From Hyparrhenia diplandra (Eukaryota; Streptophyta; Magnoliopsida; Poales; Poaceae), in the NCBI GenBank assembly GCA_015847255.1, contig JADLZK010009309.1, positions 62,001 through 126,000 on the forward strand: a DNA stretch of 64,000 nt. The letters are read 5' to 3'. Made by a program: the position numbers and the translations under genes. The stretch's first letter is position 1. Every line of letters begins with the position of its first letter. This document shows, one piece after another, positions 12,772 to 25,100 of this stretch. Below the pieces are notes generated by a model. It was not told the origin of the DNA and did not search any database. It worked only from the letters and a program-made list of their open reading frames with translations.

Positions 12772-13023
12772 TTCTAACCTTCTATTTTGCTCAATCTTCA
12801 AGAAGACTCTTCTAGCACCTCTTGTGTGTGAACCATTTTGGTGGCCTAAGATGCATAAGAACGATACCGTACGTGGGAGGGCTTTCTCCCATAGATAGGC
12901 CATAGATATGTATGTGGAGAGTAGCAAAGAAGATCGAGGAAGAAGAACAGCGAGTATCAAGAAAGAGGACCAAGAGATCCGATTTGCAAAACCAAGGGCC
13001 GCACTAGCCGCGTTTTTTATAGG
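12772..13023 (-). promoter_or_regulatory. TATA box plus first-exon-like ORF (right copy of the inverted pair)
   Basis: On the minus strand a TATA box (cctataaaaaac) near 13012-13023 precedes an ATG at 12903 encoding MAYLWEKALPRTVSFLC, followed by GARRVFLKIEQ. The left copy at 9538-9708 has MASIWEKAL, and a piece at about 9976-10010 encodes the related GARRVFWRW. The two promoters point towards each other across the tandem repeat. No known domain is recognised. Confidence 0.45.
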
Positions 13024-13505
13024 CCGATGCCGTGGTAATGATTGATCTTTGCCGGTTTCCATTCACCCCCAAAGTGATATGAACGATCCTTGCCGGATAA
13101 TTGGCACCCGCATAAACCAAGCACCGCGGCCGTGGTGCGGGAGAATGTGGCGGCGGTGCTCACGCCGCAATGGCGTAGTGGTCGGGCCGTCATGGCGCAT
13201 TGTTCGCCCATTGACAATGCAAAACACCGCCGGTTCTCGGTTTTAACCCGGCGGTGATACTCCATAACACTATTGCGTAGTGACCACCCGGCAGTGATAT
13301 ATGTGATCACTACGGTTCGAAAGTGCACCGGCAGTGTTATTGCGACATTGATATAACCCGTCGACGCAGCGGCGGCGGGGAGCCTGCCTTTTCTCATCGG
13401 AAGCGTAGACACTATCGGTTTATTTAAGTGGAACCGGTAGTGAATACTAGAGCCACACGATTCTCAAGAACGCGGCCGTGGACGTATCACAGCCATGACC
13501 TATTG
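13024..13505. repeat. CACTA interior with subterminal-type motifs
   Basis: Motifs such as ggcggtgat, ccggcagtgttatt and cactatcggtttattt recur at 13240-13440 in both orientations. No gene is supported. Confidence 0.4.
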
Positions 13506-13802
13506 GCCGATCTCAATGGTGAGTTTTCATTACGTTGTTTCCAAGGCGCCATGTCATATAAAATGAAATGAAATTTAGATGAAACCCCTATTCTCAATGG
13601 AGAGTTTCATTACGCGGATTTCATAGTCATTTAATTTCATGACTCGAGAGATAGTTGGTATTCGAGCCAAGAGAGTTTCACCAAGATGAAACTTTTTCTC
13701 TTCTCTCTCCTTAGAGTTTCATGCAACAAGTGGACTTTTTGCCGATGTGGCGCTCTATTTAATGTGGATGAAACGCCTATAAAACTCCCATTGTAATCGG
13801 CT
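13506..13802. mobile_element. hAT-like MITE, 297 bases
   Basis: The left end is GCCGATCTCAATGGTGAG and the right end is the inverted ctcccattgtaatcggct, giving imperfect TIRs. The flanking octamers acctattg (13498-13505) and acctatcg (13803-13810) differ at one position and look like the 8-base target duplication of a hAT-type insertion. The interior is built of variations on gagtttcat. There is no coding capacity. Confidence 0.65.
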
Positions 13803-13810
13803 ACCTATCG

Positions 13811-14238
13811 TGTACCTATGTTATGCGGTGCATTTTATCTGCTAAAATGAAAATTTATAATACGGAGTGTACGTGGTAATCGCGGGCAGCAAACGGGTTA
13901 GTTGAACTCTAAATGCATTAATTTGAGATAAAATTAATGATTTCAATAAATTAATTTTTTACGACATAACTATTTGTTTCACCATTTTGTTAATCATCGC
14001 CGGTTCATGTGTGGGCCCGGCGGTGATCAATGAAGGTGGAGACCGGTTGTCGCCCCGCCATTGGAAACGCAGCCCCCAGAATTCGAGCGCAACCGCCTCG
14101 GGGGAAACACGCGCCGCCAGAGTGATCGTGCGAATTCCAACCGGAGATCGTGGGAATTCCATGCGGCGCGCGTTTGACGCCGTTCGGGGGGAAGTGGAGC
14201 AGCCGGGCTAACTCACTACTTAAGCACACTCTCCGATC
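13811..14238. other. CACTA interior, no supported gene
   Basis: An AT-rich stretch is followed by further cggcggtgat motifs at about 13990-14030 and a GC-rich lead into the next segment. Only short overlapping frames occur. Confidence 0.35.
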
Positions 14239-14745
14239 ATGGCGCTCATCCTTTCCAGTTCACTAATCCGGGCACATTCTCTTTGCAATCATCGGCACCA
14301 TGGTCGCCTCAAGGCTCGGGATCCAACAAGTGCAGGAGGGGAGGAGATGGAGGTGGCGGAGGGCAAGGGCAAGGATCCGTGGTGGAGGCGCCGGGCGGCC
14401 GACCCGCCCGAAGTCCGGACGGCGACTTCGACTCCTATGTCCCGCCCTCTCCTAAGCGGGACCGCATGGAGGTTCGGCCCGTCTACCGGAGGAGGCGCGC
14501 CAATTCTAATGAAGGCCGCCTTCAAGAGGTGATCGAGAGGATTTCACCCTCAATCATCTCAAGCCTACCTTCGTGAAGTTTGAAGGAGCCGGGCGGACGG
14601 CCATGGTCTTCTTCTAAAGGTGGAGCCACCTCCGGAAGAAAAGATCAATCACTACGCCCCCAAGGTGGAGCGGTTGGCGGGATCGTTCTAAAGGCCTTGG
14701 CCAAGAAGGACGACGCCCGGCGAGGAGGAGGAGGACGAGGACTAG
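14239..14745 (+). pseudogene. GC-rich coding-like segment in CACTA (possible captured host exon)
   Basis: An ATG at 14239 (MALILSSSLIRAHSLC) opens a GC-rich region that remains readable in shifting frames. A later + frame contains an Arg/Gly-rich stretch (14580-14740) with a run of glutamates in an alternate frame, and the block ends in a T-run at 14763. The composition contrasts sharply with the AT-rich surroundings, as seen in CACTA elements that carry host gene pieces. I recognise no domain. Confidence 0.3.
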
Positions 14746-15139
14746 GCAAAGCGGCCTTCCTCTTTTTTTTTGTTTTTTTATCAATTTTAATATATTCTGT
14801 TCTTTTATTGTTCTTATATGTAAATTATATATTAATAAAATAAATATTATATATATTAATGCTATGTGTTGCTCCCTACGTCCCGAATCGGTTTCATTTC
14901 AGTTCAAATAGCGATTAAAATTTGTCAAAAACAAACCATAAACCTGGGTTCGGTTGTGCCTTGGAAAACTCGATCGCCGTTGAGTGCCGAGGGAGATAGC
15001 CATTGGGCGCGCCGTCGCCGTTAACGTTTTTCCGAGGAAACGTCTTTTGGGAAACGCCATCTTTACCCCCCTTTCGTTGTCCAACACTAACTTCTCTTTC
15101 GTGCCCCTTTCACGGGAAAGCGGGACTCACCGCCGACGA
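14746..15139. other. AT-rich spacer in CACTA
   Basis: No gene is seen. The first half is T-rich with tatata runs, the second half (14930-15139) is moderately GC-rich with short frames only. Confidence 0.3.
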
Positions 15140-15416
15140 TCATCGACATGGGCCAACCGGGAGGAGATGAAGTTCGCCGTGGAGCGCCTCGCGCGCTGCC
15201 CTCACCAAGATGAACGGCCCGGCCGACGATGTTGGCTCCGCTAGAGGTGAATCCGCCCCTCGAGGAGAGGGCCAACTTCGCCCTCGGATCGACTCTCGGC
15301 CGATACCCTCATCGAGGGATACTGGCCAAACCGGGAGGAGATGGAGGAGGAGGCCGGGAAGGCGGCCGCCAGAAGCCACCTAAGCGGGCGGCCAAGAAGG
15401 CCAAGAAGGCGGCCTA
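15140..15416 (+). pseudogene. Second GC-rich coding-like segment in CACTA, Lys/Ala-rich end
   Basis: The words gggaggagatgaag (about 15160) and gggaggagatggagg (about 15332) are repeated. The block ends in a basic tail KRAAKKAKKAA and a stop at 15415, followed by a T-run, as does the segment ending near 14745. The similar design suggests the two segments are related, perhaps tandem copies of a captured exon. The identity is unknown. Confidence 0.3.
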
Positions 15417-16026
15417 GGTTCTCTTTTTTTTATGTTAATTTATCTATTGTCCGATTTGTGTGGATGTGTAAGATACAATACATTTGATGCGGTGGTTAAT
15501 TTGCTAATGAATCGGTTGTTGGTTTGTCGATGCATGTCAATCTCTTTATCATGCCGTTAATTTGTGTTCTTGTTTTCTTGTATCGGTTTTAATATGATGC
15601 GTGTTAATTTATTATATCGGTTGTTTGTAAGTCGGTTTAATTTGGTTTGTGTCATTTGTTAATGGATCGGTCGTTTGTTAACTCGATGCGTGTTAATCTT
15701 TCGTTCATGTCATTTGTTTTAGAATTCCTTGTCATCGTATTTTTTGCTTCTCCCGTCCCAATATGTTATCTGTGTCAATCTTCAAATCGCTATCGGTTCT
15801 TATTCAAACCCGCGAAAGTGATCGGTGGTCCATCAAGACCACACCGGGGAATGATTCAACCCGGTGGTGATCTAAGTCTTCACCGCTAGAATTGGTCGAG
15901 TCCGTGGAGTTTTCGATTTTTCCAGCGCTCGAAGCGGTTCATAATCGCCGGGCGCGGTTCATCGCTGTCGGTGGACTAAATTTTACGCTGATGCCGGGCG
16001 GTAGTGATGAACGAACCGTAGTAGTG
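15417..16026. repeat. AT-rich spacer, right subterminal repeats and TIR of CACTA
   Basis: The part 15417-15770 repeats the theme ttaattt..gatcggttgtttgt several times. The part 15780-16026 contains motifs such as accacaccgggg, acccggtggtgat and ggcggtagtgatg, and ends with the right TIR at 16026. No gene is seen. Confidence 0.6.
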
Positions 16027-16193
16027 CCACTACACCACGCTACCTCAACCGGGTCCCAATACCCAATACAATTCTCAAGAGAAGACCAATGGACAAGCGT
16101 GGGCAATGCCGAAGTCAGATCCCTTAGTGGTAGAACCCACAATAGCTGGAGTAACAAATCACCAACATCTTGGACGACGAAGGAGCAGCCTAA
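16027..16193 (+). pseudogene. D protease, N-terminal part up to the active site
   Basis: This is D sequence stranded between the CACTA right end and element A. It reads QYPIQFSREDQWTSVGNAE, then in another frame a stretch ending in ILDD and GAA, the aspartic protease active-site region. It breaks at the CCTAA duplication (16189-16193). The reading resumes at 26082 with LNIIFSETLDKMGLDLS, giving a normal Tat protease if A is removed. The protease would cleave the gag-pol polyprotein. A frameshift lies at about 16110. Confidence 0.8.
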
Positions 16194-18677
16194 TGTCACA
16201 CCCCGATTTCGAAGGAAGACGAGTCGCCATATGTGTGCCCGCCAGAAGTCCACACATATAACAACGTAATGCAGAAATATCAGCATACAATGTATTATAG
16301 CGGAAACATATTTATATAACAACACTTACAAACATCGAGTATCGCGGAACGGTAGCTAAGACTTCACTTCGTGCTCCATCTCGCCAGGATCATCAACCGA
16401 GGGCTCAGACGCCAAGCACTACCGACAATCTTCATGAAGACTCCACAATATCTTTTATCCTTTTACGGCGAAAGCAAAGACCTTACTACGACACATGGGG
16501 TGTAGGGGATAGCAAGGGTGAGTCCATGTCTAACTTCAAAGCAAGTACAGACGGAAAGTATATGATATGCAAGGCTTTATCAAAGGTAGGTCGACACGCG
16601 ATTATGCTGCAGTAGCTCTTTTAATCTTGGTTCATTTTAAAGAACAACCTGTTACTAATCATTGGTTGAGAAGCCCAAACCCTTAATTAAGGTGTAAGTA
16701 AACATTAAGTTGTTTTCTCAAAAAGTAGTTAACATTATTAATAGCACTTGAGATCACCCCAAGCAACACGGGAACTCCATCCCGACCAAAACGAGGCTCC
16801 AACCTCTTCAACACCATCACTATTTCCGAAAAGAGAGTAGCTTCTAATCATGTGAGAGCTCGGGGCGCTCATAACGCGAAAGCACGCTAGTATACCGGTT
16901 TGATCAAACTCTCGCGCAAAAGGTGTACACTTTCACTCCAAGTCGTGATTCCCATTTGCCCGAGGCCCGTCGACCCCCAAACACTTCCAAGGTGAGCAAA
17001 GGCGGGGGTTTCACTACGAGACCTTTCACAAGTTTCGGATATAGGGGTTCACTCGCTAGGCATAACTCAGCGTATGGCAGCGCCCCGGTGAGCCTTCACG
17101 GTCAATGTACACGGATCTACCCGCGACCGCCATACTAAAAATCCTGCGAAACCCTTATGCGCCATCTCGGTGGAAAGATTCCCCTACATCGAGGGACCCG
17201 ATAATTAGTCAAGCCGAGCCCATTAAGTCTCGGAGTTGTCTTTGTTGTCCCGTGTGGCGCTCCAATTAACAGGACCTTAGGGGAGAGAAGACGGATGCCT
17301 CCGGCAAACCGCACGCATCACTAAAGCAATCCGTACAACCCTTTGTACCCACAACCGCGATGCATCCCAAGATCCATCATCTCCAACCATGGTCGCGAAA
17401 CCATGAAACATCTCCATGAGTAAAAATATATTTATAGCAACATCTTTAATATCATTAAAGAAAGTGAGTAGATGAGCCGAAGCATACCACGCAAGCGACC
17501 TATCTACCCATAAACCCCCATTAGGTACATCCGATGATGGTGGCTAGTAGATCCTTAGGGTTCACAATATTAAGACACATGCATGAATAGTAAATATTGC
17601 ATTTAATGTATAGGAGCAAAATGGTCAAACGGTAATGCAGACTTGCCTTAAATCCAAGGTTTAGCCGCCAGAATACTTGTCTTATCGCCCCGGTCTCCGG
17701 TTGCCAGACTCTTGTTGATCCTCAGCCCCCGGTCTTCAACACCAACGAACGACTCTCCGTCTACCACCGTAGCAACCAAGCAACAACTAACAAAACGACA
17801 AAACGAACAAGACTAAGAGCAAGCATCAAACATAAATAAAGAGAAACTAGAGACATCACACTAACGATAGGGCTTGGTACTATGGACATTTATAACGCTA
17901 GAACGCCAAAGAATAGAGCTATCGAATAGGAGACACTAACGGTACAAAGCAACATAACGGAGAGCACACTACACACTTGACTTATTTAGTTAACCAAAAC
18001 ATTTATTAGTTTAGAAAACATTTAACAAGAGAAAGAACATTAAAGCAACTATACTATAGCTCAAGTTGATCTAAACAAGTTATTAAAGAAAAGGCATTTA
18101 CATAGACATTAACCATGTTAACATTGCTTTATAAAAAGTCTACACATAAACTTAGGCTTTCTTTTTGAAATAAAAAAGAGCACTATGAAGCTTTAATTAA
18201 AACTATAAAAGAATTGCATTATCAACAATATAAAACATATAAGAGAACTCTTGTCAAGTTATTATAGAAACTCATGTTGAGCTAACCGGTCATAAATATA
18301 AAAGCATTGATGTTGATGTTAATCATATTAACATTTATTTATTATAAAAGACCAAAGTTACTAACTAAAGTTACTTTTTTAATTTTAAAAGAGCATCAAA
18401 CAAACACTAAACAAACTCACAAGATTACTTTGATAAACTCATAGCATGATCAAGGTTAGTGCTAACATATAGCTAACATGAAGCAACACAACAAACACCT
18501 AAATCAGAACTCTAGATTGCTTTTAATTAGAAAGCTATTAAATAAATATTAATCAAATTGCATTTAAATAAATAAATTCACATTTGAACTGCATGATAAA
18601 CATTAACACTACTACAAAGAGCACGACGACACGATTCTAACGCAACTTGAATGACTCGATTCCGACTTAAACGACAT

Positions 18678-19139
18678 TTAAACGGTGGGACGATTAAAGA
18701 TCAGGGACATAACTGCGATTACAGAAAATAAATAATTGCGAACAGGCCCTTCTTCTACCTTGAGATCGTTCTTCACGTGAACAGCCATGGCTGCCACTTT
18801 GCTGCTGCCGTGCTCGGGGAGCGGAAGGGGCTCTGCAGGCGGGGGGGCTTGGCCGGCCGGAGGCGCAGCACGGGACCGCGTCACAGCCCAGACGACGGCC
18901 GGCCCTGCTCGGCCACCACGGCCATGGCAGCACGCACGCACGCGCCTGTACGGCGGTGGCGGCGGCGCCACCTGCTCGCCGAGGAGGGCGGCCAGGAGCG
19001 CGTGGCGCGCGGGGACGCGGGCTCGCTTCCGATGCGGGGGGACGAGGCCGGGAGGAGGCAGAGGCGGCGCGGGGACGCCGGTGACGAAGAAGAAGGCCGG
19101 CCATGGAACAACCTCGCCGGAAAACTCGATCGGAAACAA
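18678..19139 (-). other. GC-rich leader block with open frame in A 3' LTR (conserved in both LTRs)
   Basis: About 260 bases downstream of the LTR TATA box the minus strand opens with MFPIEFSGEVVPWPAFFFVT and stays open for 153 codons, rich in Pro, Ala and Arg. The other LTR has the same frame for 121 codons (25100-24735), shortened by a one-base difference. Overlapping long frames exist on the + strand too, as expected of GC-rich DNA. I regard it as a transcribed leader or CpG-rich promoter-proximal block rather than a proven protein. Confidence 0.35.
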
Positions 19140-19397
19140 AGAATGAATGGGTTAGGGGTCAAACGGCAACGGATCGGGACAAACAAATATACCACATCGA
19201 AGAGGACGACGAGGGCTACCTTCTAGTGGGAACAGAATCCGCTGGAACGCCTTGGTTTGGCCGGAAACGCTCGCCGGAGTTCTCGCCGGAACTCTACTCG
19301 AGATGAACTTCGGCGATAGATGTAGGGAGTTAGAAGTGGCGGCTACGAAAACGGGCCGTACTTCTGGAATCAGCGCGTTGAGGGCTTCGCCGGCATG

Positions 19398-19405
19398 TAT
19401 TTATA
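19398..19405 (-). promoter_or_regulatory. TATA box of A 3' LTR
   Basis: On the minus strand the sequence acatataaatacatgc contains TATAAATA, followed by a leader with cttctaactccctacatc. The second copy lies at 25359-25366. The U3 is therefore about 700 bases and R-U5 about 3.2 kb. Confidence 0.65.
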
Positions 19406-20110
19406 TGTAGGGTTTCGAGTAGATGGAAAAACGAGATATTTCATAATTTCGAGATTTAATTAATTTCCAGAAAATCCGGAATTGATATTTAGGCCGTGAA
19501 AATTGCTCTAAAGCCTCCGAAAATTCCAGGAAAATTCCCAAAAACACTTTGCATCATGATGAACCCAAACAAAGACTTTGGAGCTCTAGAAAAGATATTT
19601 GAGATGATGCATAAAATGGAAAAGCTCGTGAGAAAAGCGAGAAAAGGCGCCGGTAAATGCCGGAAAAGTTCGTGGAAAGCTTTTGAGCGACGGATTGATG
19701 ATATTTGATCATAGAGAAATGATTTGTCGCTGATAACAAAAGGTTTAAAGAAACTTCCAACAAAAATTAGATTGGGAAACAAGGTATTTGTCGGTAGGAA
19801 AGACGATAAACACGTTGAGAGAGACAATCGTTCCACTAACCGCGTGTTGAAAACTTAGCATACTCAAAAACACCAAACATGAGCAACATGCCAACATCAC
19901 ATCACAACATGAGTGATCACACACAATCAACTAACAACAAGGCACTCTTTCATTTATCTTCGTAAAGATTTTATAAAGCCACAAATTTCTCTCTTTTAAA
20001 TTGAGAACAATTAAATAAATCTTAGTCAATTTTAGGAAAATTTCAAATCTTTGATTTTATTTAGTGTTTTCTAATGACATCCCAAAAATGGAAAATTTTG
20101 GGGTGTCATA

Positions 20111-22174
20111 GACTACCCCATCTTCTTAATGTAAATCTCGCCCCGAGATTCGAAGAGACTTGGGATAGAGACCAAGTAGATTATCAATGCCGCTTTCGAG
20201 AATAACAAAGAGATAACATGAAAGGTTTTGAGATTTTGCGTAAGCAAACCACCTTTGGATTAAGATTGATCTTCAAGGTTTGATTTCGAGAGGCATGAGA
20301 TGTTGCAAAAGAACAACATATAAACATTGGTAGAAAAGAAAGATGAATATTAGTCATTCGCTTTTAAAATTGGAAGACTTAGCTTAATGACAAGGTTGGC
20401 TTAAGCGGGACAAACAAGGATGGAAACTATTCTCCAAAGTCAATTTTCCATGAAACATGAAATAAAGAATGACATATTTGGAACTCGCGCTACGAAATGG
20501 AAGGTAAAGAATTAGTCATCCGCCAAACATTCAAGAAGACTAAGACAATAGGCAAGGTTGGTTTGCACACTTTGAGATGTGTAGGCAAACATTGAAGATC
20601 CATCAAAGATGATAAACCAAAATGTCAATGGCAAAAAGGAGATTATGGATGATACAAGGCAACCAAGAGTGATGATGATAAACTTTTTCAAATTTTAAGC
20701 GTCAACGGATGCAAGAACTAATAACAAAGGATGATTTAAGGATGGATCATATCTCATGGTGTTCAAGCTTCCATGATTCAAGAATTATGATGCCTATATG
20801 GTGAAAGGATAGGTGTTATCAAGGATTGATAAAATCAATGAAAATTGATGTTCCGGGCTATCTCAATAATCAATATATGCAAGGAATAACATTGAAGTTC
20901 CATGGGAGGTCGATGTGCAATAATGATGACAAGGTATTGGTTATATCTTTGCATCACAAGGAGCAATTATTAGCAAGCGACAAAGATTGATAAAAGATTG
21001 AAGAGTCTTTTTGCGGTTTGAGATTTCTTTTAGATGCAAAGCAAAGGTCAAGGTTAGCTAAACGATGACAGGAGAGACCAAGATAGATCTTTAGTTCTCA
21101 CCGTCTTCAACCGAAATACACAAGATCAATGATAGCAGTGGGTGCTACCCCACTTTAACAATGCTTTTGTTGATCCTTGAAGCATGCATGAGAGCATCAT
21201 CTTGTCAGAAATAAATTCCAAGAGATTCTCCTAATAGGCAACCACATGCTTCACCAATTAGGATTTGAAGAACAAAAAGGGACAGAGACAAAACAAAGAT
21301 CTTGAGAGGATGGTCAAGGTGGTTCGATCATCTATTGGTAGTCACGGGTAGGGTGGGCAAAAAAATACGTAATCCCTAAGTAGGATTAAGGTGTAAGAGA
21401 CAGGATGGCAAGGACTAAGATTGATAACATAAAGTAAGAGAGTCACCAAAGATCAATGGGGACAATGAGGATTACTGCTCAAGGTTTTTGTCAAAATCCC
21501 TAAGATGTAGGAATGTTATTGAGGGTCCATAGGAAATTTGTTGAACAAGAAGGATAACAAGGTATTTTGTATCTTTGCCTTATAGGGTGGAAAAGCAAGG
21601 ACCACTATTAGCAAAAGACAATAATCGAACAAGGTTGCGAGGATAAGCAAAAAAGTGTAAGGTATGATAAGGTGTAAGAAACCAGTTGGCAAATATTCTC
21701 GTTGATAAAGATCGATGGGGAGAGAGAACTCTACCCCACTTAACAAAGATGGAACTACACCTTATGATAACTCCCCGCCATGCTCCTTCTAGACACTAAA
21801 GAGATGACACACATGCATTACATCAAACATGACAAGCACACAAAACATCATCGATGCTACACATGCTTCTTCTTCATTGGTGGTCATCCTAAAGGGGAGA
21901 TTGATGATGATGATGATAGGCCATCGAGAATTTGAATAGAGTAAAACTAAAAAAAAACTTTTTTAAAATCAACAAAAACAAAAACTCAAGGAGTTAAGAA
22001 ATTCATAGCTCAAAGGAAGCTATCAAGGAGGGATACAATAGGACAAGGATGAGAAAATACTCAAAATTCAATTGCCAAGGGATGATAAAATAGTTTTATG
22101 ACCAAAATAGGTTTAGAAACGGCCAGTGCTATCTAGGCATACGTCCTACAGTCGACATTGCTCTGATACCACTC
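20111..22174 (-). other. Internal domain of A: non-coding
   Basis: These 2064 bases lie between the LTRs. They hold a polypurine-type tract at the LTR edge (20111-20127, sense aagaagatggggtagtc) and the primer-binding site at 22160-22171. The rest is AG-rich on the + strand with stops in all frames. The longest frame (21746-21516, minus) is short and has no recognisable domain. Conserved non-coding interiors are the hallmark of LARD-type elements. Confidence 0.8.
22160..22171 (-). other. Primer-binding site of A (tRNA-iMet)
   Basis: The + strand reads gctctgatacca, exactly the reverse complement of TGGTATCAGAGC. It lies three bases from the LTR end and fixes the minus orientation of A. Confidence 0.9.
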
Positions 22175-25100
22175 TGTCACACCCTGATTTCCGAAGGAAG
22201 ACCAGAGTCGCCATATGTGTGCCCAGGAAGTCCACACATATAACACAGAATGCAGAAATATCAGCATACAATGTATTATAGCGGAAACATATTTATATAA
22301 CAACACTTACAAACATCAGAGTATCGCGGAACGGTAGCTAAGACTTCACTTCAGGCTCCATCTCAGCAGGGACTGTCAACTGAGGGCTCTGTACGCCAAG
22401 CACTACTGACAATCTTCATGAAGACTCCACAATATCTTTTATCCTTTTTCTGAGCAGCACCTTACTACAGACACACTGGGGTGTAGGGGGATAGCAAGGG
22501 TGAGTCCATGTCGAACTCAGCAAGTACAGACGGAAAGTATATGATATGCAAGGCTTTATCAAAGGTAGGTCGACATTGTGCAATCGCAGTAGCTCTTTTA
22601 ATCTTGGTTCATTTTAAAGAACAACCTCGTTACTAATCATTGGTTGAGAAGCCCAAACCCTTAATTAAGGTGTAAGTAAACATTAAGTTGTTTTCTCAAA
22701 AAGTAGTTAACATTATTAAAAGCACTTGAGATCACCCCAAGCAACACGGGAACTCCATCCCGACCAAAACGAGGCTCCAACCTCTTCAACACCATCACTA
22801 TTTCCGAAAGAGAGTAGCTTCTAATCATGTGAGAGCTCTGGGCCGCTCATAACCGCGAGCACGGCTAGTATACCAGTTTGATCAAACTCTGCGCAAAGGT
22901 GTACACTTTCACTCCAAGTCGTGATTCCCATTTGCCCGAGGCCCGTCGACCCCCAAACACTTCCAAGGTGAGCAGGCAGGGTTTCACTACGAGACCTTTC
23001 ACAAGTTTCAGATATAGGGGTTCACTCGCTAGGCATAACTCAGCGTATGGCAAAGGCCCCGGTGAGCCTTCACGGTCAATGTACACGGATCTACCCCGAC
23101 CGCCATACTAAAATCCCGCGAAACCCTTATGCGCCATCTCGGTGGAAAGATTCCCCCTACATCGAGGGACCTGATAATTAGTCAAGCCAGAGCCCATTAA
23201 GTCTCGGAGTTGTACTGTTGTCCCGTGTGGCGCTCCACGAACCGGACCTTAGGGAGAGAAGACGGATGCCTCTGGCAAACCAGACGCACTACAAAGAATC
23301 CGCATACAACCCTTTGTACCCACAACCATGATGCATCCCGCATCCATCATCTCCAACCATGGTCGCAACCATGAAACATCTCCATGAGTAAAAATATATT
23401 TATAGCAACATCTTTAATATCATTAAAGAAAGTGAGTAGATGAGCGAAGCATACCACGCAAGCGACCTATATCTACCCATAAACCCCCATTAGGTACATC
23501 TGGATGATGGTGGCTAGTAGATCCTTAGGGTTCACAATATTAAGACACATGCATGAATAGTAAATATTGCATTTAATGTATAGGAGCAAAATGGTCAAAC
23601 GGTGTTCCAGACTTGCCTTAAATCCAAGGTTTAGCTGCTCAGAATACTTGTCTTATCATCTGGTCTCCAGTTGCTTCTGCACTCTTGTTGATCCTCAGCT
23701 CCCGGTCTTCAACACCAACGAGCGACTCTCTGTCTACTGTGAGCAACCAAGCAACACCGAACAAACGCACAAACGAACAAGACTAAGAGCAAGCATCAAA
23801 CATAAATAAAGAGAAACTAGAGACATCACACTAACGATAGGGCTTGGTACTATGGACACGATAACGCTTAGAACGCCAAAGAATAGAGCTATCGAATAGG
23901 AGACACTAACGGTACAAAGCAACATAACGGAGAACACACTACACACTTGACTTATTTAGTTAACCAAAACATTTATTAGTTTAGAAAACATTTAACAAGA
24001 GAAAGAACATTAAAGCAACTATACTATAGCTCAAGTTGATCTAAACAAGTTATTAAAGAAAAGGCATTTACATAGACATTAACCATGTTAACATTGCTTT
24101 ATAAAAAGTCTACACATAAACTTAGGCTTTCTTTTGAAATAAAAGAGCACTATGAAGCTTTAATTAAAACTATAAAAGAATTGCATTATCAACAATATAA
24201 AACATATAAGAGAACTCTTGTCAAGTTATTATAGAAACTCATGTTGAGCTAACCGGTCATAAATATAAAAGCATTGATGTTGATGTTAATCATATTAACA
24301 TTTATTTATTATAAAAGACCAAAGTTACTAACTAAAGTTACTTTTTAATTTTAAAAGAGCATCAAACAAACACTAAACAAACTCACAAGATTACTTTGAT
24401 AAACTCATAGCATGATCAAGGTTAGTGCTAACATATAGCTAACATGAAGCAACACAACAAACACTAAATCAGAACTCTAGATTGCTTTTAATTAGAAAGC
24501 TATTAAATAAATATTAATCAAATTGCATTTAAATAAATAAATTCACATTTGAACTGCATGATAAACATTAACACTACTACAAAGAGCACGACGACACGAT
24601 TCTAACGCAACTTGAATGACTCGATTCCGACTTAAAACGGCGAAACGGTGGACGATTAAAGATCAGGGACATAACTGCGATTACAGAAAATAAATAATTG
24701 CGAACAGGCCCTTCTTCTACCTTGAGATCGTTCTTCACGTGAACAGCCATGGCTGCCACTTTGCTGCTGCCGTGCTCGGGGAGCGGAAGGGGCTCTGCAG
24801 GCGGGGGGCTTGGCCGGCCGGAGGCGCAGCACGGGACCGCGTCACAGCCCAGACGACGGCCGGCCCTGCTCGGCCACCACGGCCATGGCAGCACGCACGC
24901 ACGCGCCTGTACGGCGGTGGCGGCGGCGCCACCTGCTCGCCGAGGAGGGCGGCCAGGAGCGCGTGGCGCGCGGGGACGCGGGCTCGCTTCCGATGCGAGG
25001 GGACGAGGCCGGGAGGAGGCAGAGGCGGCGCGGGGACGCCGGTGACGAAGAAGAAGGCCGGCCATGGAACAACCTCGCCGGAAAACTCGATCGGAAACAA

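Larger units (their letters stand above)
7505..16026. mobile_element. CACTA (En/Spm-type) DNA transposon, non-autonomous
   Basis: The left end begins CACTACTATAGAATTGTCC at 7505, and the right end is its imperfect inverted copy, ending CGTAGTAGTG at 16026 (about 28-base TIRs). The flanking triplets ccg (7502-7504) and cca (16027-16029) are a near-perfect 3-base target duplication, as expected for CACTA. Subterminal motifs of the type cactatcggtt and caccggcggtgat fill both ends. No transposase (TNPD) reading frame is visible in 8.5 kb, so the element depended on a helper. Removing it rejoins D's gag-protease linker. Confidence 0.8.
16194..20110 (-). repeat. 3' LTR of A (sense on minus strand)
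   Basis: It reads tgtcacacccc..ggggtgtcata on the + strand and is about 93-95 per cent alike to the copy at 22175-26076 by eye. Differences cluster at CAG/CTG words, which are disrupted here far more often than in the other copy. It includes the TATA box at 19398-19405, a GC-rich leader block (18777-19310) and a long AT-rich downstream part. Confidence 0.92.

Noticed and set aside
18694..19226. Several overlapping 100-150 codon frames on both strands of the A LTR
   Set aside because: GC-rich DNA keeps all frames open. Only the minus-strand frame downstream of the TATA is kept as a possibility.
22160..22171. Possible tRNA-Met gene fragment
   Set aside because: It is only the 12-base primer-binding site next to the LTR; no cloverleaf surrounds it.
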